A stretch of DNA of 64,000 nt from Alligator mississippiensis (lineage: Eukaryota > Chordata > Crocodylia > Alligatoridae), in NCBI RefSeq assembly GCF_030867095.1, contig NC_081830.1:36439832-36503831 (forward strand), in the 5' to 3' direction. Shown here piece after piece: positions 32,548-64,000 of the stretch (position 1 is its first letter; the number at the start of each line of letters is the position of its first letter). The position numbers and the translations under genes were made by a program. The notes under the pieces were generated by a model that worked only from the letters and a program-made list of their open reading frames with translations, searched no databases and was not told where the DNA came from.

Positions 32548-33581
32548 GGGCTGTGCGAAGTTTTGGGTGCTGACTTGATTCAGAGGAGATTCGACCCGAT
32601 TCAGTGGCCAAATCTGCAAATCCAAATCGAATCAGGGGACCAATAAAGAAGTCCGAATCAATTTGAAGCTCTCTGAATCGATTCAGAAAAGATTTGGAGA
32701 GCTTCGGCGATTCAGGTAGTCCCTGTTGGCTGCAGTAGGGAGCTAGACCCGGACTCTGAGCTGGTAAGTAGGCGGTAGGGGAGAGGAGGCTGGAGGAGGG
32801 GGAGGGGACCATTGGGGGACCCCCCATCAGGCCTATCCCCTGCCTGCTCCTACAGCACCCCGAGCACCTCCCGACCCCCACCCGCTCTCCCAGCCCCACT
32901 ATGGCTGCCCCACCCGCCCCAACTCCCTGTTGTTTAAAAAAAAGTCCCATTCACCGGGTGCTACCAGGTGTGGAGGGTGATCCCTGCTGCCCCACACTGC
33001 CCCGCGCTGTGTGGGGGGCTCTGCCATGAGCCCCCTGACCCTTGCCTGCTCTCCCAGCCCCCCCCCCCCCCCAGGGCTGCCCCACCTGCCCCAGCTTCAG
33101 CCCTTTAAAAACAAAAAACCAAAACCCTGCACTCACCAGCTGCTGCAGCAGCCTTGGGGCTTCTGGAGGCTCATGGCAAAGGCTGCCACACAGCACAGGG
33201 CAGTGGGGGGGCAGCGGGGATAGCCCCCCCTGCCTGGCAGGAGCCAGTGAGCCCAGGGTTTTTTGTTTCTTTTTTAAGGGCCGGGAGCTGGGGCGGTGCG
33301 AGGCAGCCATGGGGGGGAGGGGAGCTAGGAGAGTGGCCAGGGGGGCCCATGACAAAGCCCCCCCATGTGGCGTGGGGCAGTGGGGATTGGAGCCGGTGAG
33401 TGCAGGCTTTTTTTTATTTTCGAAGAGCCGGGAGTGGGGCGTGCGGGGGATGGGGCCTGTGTGATTTGGAGAAAACAATTGGGCCGAATCGATTCAAGAC
33501 AGTGATTTGAATCACCGAATCAAATCACTGTCCCCCAAATTGGCCAAATCCGAAGCGAATACTAGCTGCTTCGCACAGGCC
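32548..33581. mobile_element. Fold-back DNA element, 1,034 bp
   Basis: The ends GGGCTGTGCGAAG and (complement) GGCCTGTGCGAAG are flanked by TA on both sides. Long outer arms full of GATTCG and GATTTG words enclose a GC-rich core. In the core, units such as CTCTCCCAGCCCC-GCTGCCCCACC-TTTAAAAA-CACC occur about twice directly (32,880-33,150) and again inverted (33,230-33,470). A perfect hairpin sits at about 33,500-33,534. Long open frames here follow from composition only. Confidence 0.7.
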
Positions 33582-33639
33582 TACAAAATTAGGCACATGC
33601 CTGTGTTTAGATACCAGCCCCTCTCTGGGGCCTTGGCAC

Positions 33640-34990
33640 CTCCATCCACCCAGAGATCACAGTTCATGTTGCTCTCTCCTGAGAGAGCAGGCACCTGCAG
33701 TCATGTTCTCAAAGAGGCCACAAAGCTACTTCACAGAGTACCTTAGTGGGCAGAGCACCGGTCAATGAAGTGGTAAACCTGGGTGCCTGGCCCTCCTTCA
33801 TGTGATGGGATTCAAACCCACATCTCCTGAGAGACTACTCCAGGCACCGAGCTCCAGGCTGTTTGGGGCAGTGGGGCATTCTCTTGAGCCTGGGTCACAA
33901 AGCAGAACAGAATGAGAGAATGGCTCAGGTACAGGAGGGCTCTTGAACTTGTGGGTCCTACGTGGTCTGCAAAGCAGTTAATTAGCAGTCCCCAGGCTCC
34001 CAACCAGCAGCTGTTCCCCCAGGCAGAAGTAGTCAGGGGCTCCAAACTCTGCCTCTCTCCTCCAGCTTCTGCTTCCTGCTCCCACCCCATGAGGTGGTAT
34101 GGTCACTGCAGCTCACAGGGTTGGGAGTGCCTGTGGCATGGGACACTGCGGGTTGGGGCTGGGACAGCTGCATGACCCAGTGCAATGGGGAAGAGGAGGT
34201 ATGTCAGCCAGGGGGCCTATGGCTTGCAATGGTACAGTCCCCAATCATGTAACTCATGCAGCATGCGGTTCCCTGGCCACGTAGAAGGTGGACAGCCCTG
34301 AGCTAGGGGAAGAGCATAAGAGGGACCCTGACTCTCTAGCTTAGTGGTAGGGCACTTACATAGGAGGGTCCCCACTATTAGGCTACCAAGTAGTGCTTGT
34401 TCCTGTGCCCTCTATCTATCTGACCTCATAAATATTTATTTATGCCATGATTAAATAAAGCAGTTTCAACAGGAGGGATGAAGAAAACCTCTTCCCGTGA
34501 ATCCTCTAGGCTGCTGTAGGAGTGGGCAAACTTCCAGCTGCTAACCAAAACCTGGGAAAATCCCCAGAGTCAATGATCTGTGCACAGCATGCAGTTCAGA
34601 GGATTGTTTGTCATTAAATAACTTCTTAGAATAAGTGAAAAACAAGGACCATGGAAAACAAACATTAAAAAATAATAAATGAACAGACAGAGAGAAAAAG
34701 AATGTTTTTATTTAAACACTCGCCTTTCTTCACAGGCTGCCTTTAGCCTGGGCAGGAGCCATGTGAGGCTCATAGCCCACAATTTTCCTACCCCGGCCTG
34801 ATGCTTAAGGTTCAGGTCGCTCTCCTGAGAGAGTAGGCACCTGCAGTCACATTTTCAAAGAGACCACCGAATCCTCCTCCTTCCCTTGAAAGAGCACCCG
34901 CCTAGAGGAGGATGAATTCCAAGCTCTGGATTCCCACTGGACTGAGACACTGACCAATAATCCCGACTGGGGTGCCTCAATTAGTCTGCC
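33640..34990. repeat. tRNA-like SINE pieces in the intergenic spacer
   Basis: CTCCTGAGAGAGCAGGCACC with CTGCAGTCA occurs at about 33,677-33,710 and recurs at about 34,822-34,855. On the minus strand near 33,810-33,830, GTGGGTTTGAATCCC is a B-box-like word, and CTTAGTGGTAGGGCACTTAC at about 34,340 is A-box-like. No tRNA cloverleaf. I see no gene through 35,640. Confidence 0.35.
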
Positions 34991-35649
34991 AGGAAGAGTG
35001 ACCTAATTAGCACGGTCATGACTGTTAATTAGCCATCCCACTGCATTCCCACCCCATCCACACAGCTACACAGCTTCCCGTCAGGCAGTAGCACATAAAG
35101 AGCAGGGTGATGCAGTTAAGACTGCTGTAGCCAGGCACAGTAAGCTTATTGTGTAGACAAGGCCTGTCTTGGCTATGGTGGAGGGATCCTATTCTGAGAT
35201 GTCAAAGTCTCCCCATGCACCAGACAGGGAGCCTACAGACCTAACCCTGGGCTTTGGATCACACCTAAGTTAGATATTATGGTCCCAAGATCTGGCTCTG
35301 AATTCCTTTGAGGGTCCAAAACTAAGATCCTTTTGGGCAGAGAAACTCAAGAGTTCTCAAGGGTTTTTTTTCTTTTTCTCTTCACCGAAAATATTTAAAG
35401 CAACCAACTTTCAAAAGCAAAATCAATGACACAGTCCCAGATATGCCACCGATGGCAGCTCTGAAAATGATACCAGATTGTCTATTTTTGGAGCCATGCA
35501 ACTGCAGAGTTTGCCAACACCGGTCCTGCACAGGCTGCTGCCAGGTGCTGATCTGGGACCAATTTTTCAAACTCAGGATAAAAATCTCTTTTCTGGGAGT
35601 CCTTGAGGACACTGCATGCAACTCTGGCTGCAGGGCTACCAGCAAAGCC

Positions 35650-36770
35650 ACAACCTGAGTCCAGATCCCTGGAGGTGCCCACAGTCACCACCCGCCCTCC
35701 TGGTGTGCAGGAGGGAACCTCACAGGAGGGCACCTAGCATTCCTGGACCTTCGATTAGACACCACACAATTTACAATTATGTACACTTTATTTACAAAGG
35801 ATTAAAGAAAAAGAAACGAATTAATACACAACTGATAAACTGTCAGAAACATATTCACACCCTCAGTCAATAACGTTGTACAGGATGATGGCCTCGGATG
35901 ATATGCATACATGGGTAGCCTGGACCAGATGCCCAGGAAGGAGGAGCTGCTTCCATGCCCCTCCTGTGAGAAGTGTGGGGGGTCCTTGCTGTAAGAGTAT
36001 CACGAGGCATGCCCCAGGGGTTGCTGTGCTGCAGGCAGGGCCTCCCTCACTGAAACTCCTGTAAGGTAGCTGACCCTACCCAGACCCTCACCCGCCGACA
36101 CATCGGGAGCAGGGTCTGGGCTGCAACTCCAGCAATCTCCCCTGCCCACACCCACTTGCCAGGTCGGTAACGTTCGCCCCCTCCCTTGGGTCTTAACTCT
36201 CTCACAAGTGCCCTGCCCTATGTGAGGATGGCTCATGTCCCCTAGCTCGGCCTCCCACCCAAGCCCATGGGGAGCTGGATCAATCTCTGCAGCCCCCCAC
36301 CCCTGGGGCACCTCACACCACATGGGGACTTGAAGAAGAGTCCTCCCTGCTGGGGGGGTCTCCAGAAGGGCCGGGTGCTCCTCCAAGCAGCTCGGGCAGG
36401 GCTCCCAGGGGAAAAGGAGCAAGAGAGGCATGGCAGCTGGGCTTCCCAACCATCCAGCCTGCGGCACAGCGCAATGCAGCCCGCATTTTCCTCAAGCTCC
36501 AGCAGCTGTGGAGACGAGACACCGTGCCCAAGCTCTCCCTACGTCTCCAGGCTTCTCTCCCTTTCCCCAAGATGAGTCCTTCACAGTGGGCTTCATCTGC
36601 CCTTATCGCATGATCTCCGGGGAGCCATTTTCCCCTTTCCAGCATGGCTGGCTCTGGAGAGAGTATCGCATGGTCTCTGAGGAGCCGCGCTGTCCCGCGC
36701 TGCTGCCTGCTTGAGTTCACCCTGGGACCTTGTTCTCTCAAGTAAGGTGGCTTCATTGCTTGTTACACAC
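35650..36770. other. Unclassified GC-rich repeat, possible minus-strand LTR
   Basis: On the minus strand an AATAAAGTGTACATAATTG signal near 35,780 is preceded by a GC-rich 800-bp block, similar in plan to the LTR at 31,321. No matching terminal duplication was found, so the call is tentative. Overlapping open frames are not convincing. Confidence 0.3.
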
Positions 36771-37284
36771 ACATCAGCCCTGAAATTTAGGAAAATCCAT
36801 GAAGATCCAGGCTGTGCAAATAGCCATCAGACCACCTATGTAGTATGCTTTTACGTGTGTATCAACGTAGGATAGACACAGACAGGACAACGTTCACAAC
36901 TAAGTAGATCTTAAACCAAGGTATAAACATTTCAGAGAACTCTAACACTGGAGCCTGTGAGTAAATAGCATGCATTTTAAAGAGCATTACCATGTAGAAG
37001 TAATTCTCACGTCATGCACCAGACCCAGCCAGCCTTTGGAGCTTTTTCCATTCACATTTTCCATCCCCTGAAGCCTCATTCTTTGGCTTCAGACCTCTGA
37101 AGCCATCTTCAAACCCTCTGTCCTTGTTTGTATGCCCTATGCTTTACTGTGCAACTGGAAAGCAGAGGGGAATTGAATGTTTTCACAGGAGACCTGGGAT
37201 TGCTGAGATGACTAGGCCTGGCAGTCAACGTGCATGTTTCTTGCATGGGATGTATCAATATTTCAGTACTTTTAGATGTGTGGA

Positions 37285-37352
37285 TAGGAGGGAGTTGGAC
37301 CAGATGACTTCCTGAGGTCCCTTCCAGCCCTACTTTTCCATGAAATGTTCTT
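37285..37352 (+). mobile_element. CR1 LINE 3' tail
   Basis: GTTGGACCAGATGACTTCCT followed by GAGGTCCCTTCCAGCCCTAC is a typical CR1 3' end. Only this short tail remains, downstream of transferrin B. Confidence 0.7.
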
Positions 37353-37683
37353 GTAGAAAAGCAAGCTATCCAATTTCTCCATGCAGCGAACGGTGCTTGT
37401 TTATACAGCCCTCCAGTATGTAAAATGCAGGTCATCTAGTCCTAGCAGAGACTTCAACTGAACAGCTCTGATTAGTTCCACTTGAGAACTGGGCCTTGGA
37501 TCTGAACAAGTCCCAGAAGTCTGAAACATAACTGTGTGTTAGTACTTCCAGAAACATGATGGGTGCATTGAAAACCAAATCTGGTAGCTCTTACTGCACT
37601 GTTCTTTGTATTTAATAAGAGCAGAAAACCTCCAGAATAGTCCCAAATAAATCACAGCAGGCCCATTTGTAAAATGTCAAGAT

Positions 37684-61017
<23,334 letters not shown>

Positions 61018-64000
61018 CTGTAGAGAGCGCAAAAGAGGAGTCAAAGGCTGACAGATACAAGTGCCTCACAGAAAGAAACAGCATTTCTCCCTACAGATGC
61101 CCCAACTATGGCTGTCACTGCCTACCTGCTCCCACCATCAGGGCTTCACCAGCTGACAGGATTCATGCACCGGTTTCATACATATCTATTTTAATCAACA
61201 CAAGGGCTAACTTCAAACCTTCTGTAACCACACTGAGCATAGCTGAGTTATACCACAGATGGATTTGGCCCAGAGGATAAGGGAAGGTGTATTTTGAGTT
61301 TCAACTCTCTCCTATACCAGCTGACCCAGATTCAGATCAGCAGGAGATTCCTACTAAACCGCCTCACCCCACACTAATGAAGTGAGATCCCAGAGGTCTA
61401 TGTTATAGAGGGGCCAGTCTTTCCTCTCTCAAGGAAGATGAGGACGCAGGAACACGATCTACCGTCTGTTACCCAATTGCCACCTTTGACTAACTGACCT
61501 CAGGGGAGTGACTCCAGGTTAATGGACTAAGTGCAGGGAGAGGTAAACTCCAGATCTTGGATAAACACATATTTCAGGCTCCTCCCCTAAGTCAGACTGC
61601 TCCCCAGAGCAGCACTTCTTTCCCTGCAGGGGAACTGCTCTCCCATTTCTCCTTGGTACTGCAGGGAGGGTGCTCCTGGCATGGAGAGCAAAATGAGGAC
61701 CTATAAGAGCAGAGCCCCTTGGTCCTTGGCAGGGAAGGTCTTTCCTTACTAGCATGCACACCTTATGAGACACACCGAAGAGGAGCTCCTACTTTACAGA
61801 TATTACGGGTGTCCAGCTGGGGATCTCCAGCTGCATGACCTTTCTCTGGCATGCTGGGTGGGAACTACTCTCCTGCAGATATCCTGAAGGGCCCAAGAAA
61901 TGACCTTCCTTCCTGCCCATGCTGTGCAGTGTAGATGACCATGAGGGAAGCTGGGACCCTGCAGCATGGGGGGAGAGCACTGCTACCCTCAACCACTGCT
62001 GCTGTGCACAAGTTTACCTGTCCTGAGCTCATGCTCACATCAGGATTCATGGAAATCTTCATGGAAATGGAAAGACAAAGGTCAGGATTCAAGTTGTCTC
62101 ATCAAGGGCCTCGTTGCAGACATTGCCCTGACTGACTTCAGGGCAATTCAAAATGACACTGCTACATGCCTGGGATCCCCATGCAGTCAGTGGAGACGAG
62201 GTGTGGAGAGTGCCTTCGCTTAGCCTATTCTACAGCCTGGTGATTACAGAGGGCTCTAGGGAAGGAGATTTACATCCATATCTTTTCAGGCTAAGGAGGG
62301 CCTGGAACGGAGGTCTCCTATTTCCTAGGTGAGTGGTCTAATCACTAGGCAATTGGGCGCTGTTCTGGAGCTGAGTTCAGGGCTGGTAATAAGAGCTAGA
62401 TGCATTTTTTCCACCTACTTTCCCAGTGACTTTGGCAGATTTTAAGGGGCTACAACAACACTTCCAGTTGTAACAGAGCTTCTACAAGAGTTAGCTTCAC
62501 TGCCTAAATCACTTCCAAGCACTTGCAGCAGCCCTAGTGTTGATGCCTAAGAAACATTGCTGTCCAGAATAAAGACACCTTATGAACTCAAGTAGTTAAC
62601 TGAGGTATGTCGCTGATAACTTGGGGCCCATTTGAATTACTTTTTGACTCACTCAGTTCCAAATAAGCCCCTCATTTAGGCAATGAAGGAAACATTCTGG
62701 GTCTGATCCATCTGTTAAAAGGGTGTTTCCATCATTCCTCGGCAAGCACGCCCTCACCCCAAAGCACACCACTCCTTCAAGAAATATTAGACGAACAGAT
62801 TCTTGGACCCATCCCATACTGAGCATAGTTTGGCTAAGAAAGAGCCGTCTTTGCAGCCACTTGACACTAGGTTGCTTGGAAACTCCCTACCTAGCCCCTT
62901 TTTCTCTTGCCCACATTCCTTCCTCCAGCTCAGGTAAGAAGTGACACAGAGCTACTATGCCAGCTTTATACCACCCAAAGTGTCTTCTTGTCTAGGGGAC
63001 ATTCCCTGGTGTCCTTTCAACTCAGCCTCACTGGAACAAAACCAAACAGCTGGAGTGGGGCAGAATCCGGTTCATGTTTGCAGAAACTTGGGCACTGGAG
63101 AAGGTAGAAATTTGCAGTGCAGGTACACGGCCTGTCTCTTGCTGCCACACGATACCTACTCCAGCCAGCCCACACCACCCTCTTACCCAGACCTTTGCCA
63201 CATACGTCACTGTTAAAACACAATTGATCTGGTAAAATATATTGCAGATGTGGAATTTTGTACCATTTTGAAAGGAAGACATAATAAAGATATGCCCATA
63301 TATTAAAAGTTTAAGCTATTGGTAAAGATTGAGATGTTAGACACGAAGAAATCCTTTGCGCATGCTGTGGTACTGTGATATTGTAGCACAGTGCAGTATA
63401 ATGGAATGTGCTGAACACTGGGTATTGTAGATTTGGAAAATGTTTGTCAAAGGTGAAGCGGTCACATTACCTGAAGTGCTAATTTGTAACACCACATACC
63501 ATAGATAACGTGCTGATATATATTATACACCCACACACCTTGGACCAAAACTTTCAGAATATATATACAAATACAAATATATTATATGTGTGACACCATT
63601 GATAGCACATAACAAATATAAATTGACATACATATCTATTAATGTAAATCAATAGTTATTTGATATTTAATATTTATATAAAATATATTTGCATTTATTA
63701 TTCGCTATTGTCATTGTTTAGGATAGCAAGATGCTGATTAGTGTCGTTGGTATTATGCAATACAGCTCACTTCGTCAGACGCATCTAATGCCCTCTAGCT
63801 ACACACCTGATGCCCTAATTAGTTGGTCTATAAGGTGAAATTGCCCGGAAGAAGAAAAATGTAATCGTAATCCCTGCCTGTAATTTAAGGCATGAAGTAG
63901 CAGGGCAAAAGGAGAGAGGAGAGTCCAAAGGGTAACAGAGATAAGATTATGCAGACACACAGGTTATCAGTTTGTGCAGAGCTTGCTTCTGCCTAGACAT
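61018..64000. other. Transferrin B intron 1 or upstream sequence
   Basis: The part up to about 61,860 aligns with intron 1 of copy A (20,362-21,190), so at least this stretch is intron 1. No signal-peptide exon with a phase-1 donor was found. A SINE-like piece (minus, CCTAGTGATTAGACCACTC) lies near 62,325-62,350. From about 63,500 to 63,700 the DNA is AT-rich with TATATA runs. No other gene is seen. Confidence 0.5.

Noticed and set aside
32951-33478. Open frames of 140-175 aa on both strands
   Set aside because: They fall in the GC-rich repeated core of the fold-back element and have low-complexity Pro/Ser/Gly composition.
63020-63080. Candidate exon 1 for transferrin B (minus strand, MNRILPHSSCLVLF)
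   Set aside because: It is weakly hydrophobic and unlike transferrin leaders, and the only nearby donor gives phase 2, whereas exon 2 needs phase 1.

Overview
This window is vertebrate nuclear DNA, most likely from a sauropsid with a CR1-rich genome. A crocodilian or turtle fits best, but the sequence alone does not settle which. Reasons: many CR1 LINE copies with an esterase-type ORF1 and an endonuclease/reverse-transcriptase ORF2, palindromic DNA-transposon derivatives, tRNA-like SINE pieces, and host genes that are bird-like transferrins with the classic 17-exon layout.

Layout: two transferrin paralogues lie head-to-tail on the minus strand. Copy A occupies about 22,162 (TATA box) down to 896 (poly(A) signal), with all 17 coding exons found. 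Copy B runs from the right part of the window down to 37,684. Its exons 2-17 were found; exon 1 (signal peptide) was not recognised and probably lies beyond base 64,000. Exon sizes of A and B are identical for 10 of 16 shared exons, splice phases match throughout, and intron and 3'-flank sequence still aligns in places, so this is a tandem segmental duplication. Both proteins keep the four iron ligands and the carbonate-binding Arg in both lobes. They should be secreted, two-lobed, Fe(III)-binding plasma or egg-white type transferrins.

Two host-gene oddities stand out. Copy B lacks both cysteines of one C-lobe disulfide (the human Cys474-Cys665 equivalent): one went with a shortened exon 12 end and the other by substitution in exon 16. 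Copy A has a reading-frame conflict between exon 1 and exon 2, with an 11-nt length difference from copy B just after the acceptor, while every other junction is in phase.

The 15-kb spacer (about 22.2-37.6 kb) is a graveyard of nested elements: several CR1 fragments, one near-complete CR1 (26,895-30,930) with a duplicated endonuclease segment, two probable solo LTRs inserted in CR1 sequence, a 309-bp MITE, and a 1,034-bp fold-back element flanked by TA.

Introns of copy A hold a pogo/Tigger-like DNA transposon (14,559-15,137), CR1 pieces, a CA microsatellite and hairpin elements. Introns of copy B hold an internally deleted CR1 (40.1-41.2 kb), a 466-bp inverted repeat (42.5-43.0 kb), and a short endogenous retrovirus (49,740-53,355). 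The retrovirus has two 750-bp LTRs, a 5-bp target-site duplication and a tRNA-Ser(GCT)-type primer-binding site. No CRISPR, rRNA or genuine tRNA gene was seen.
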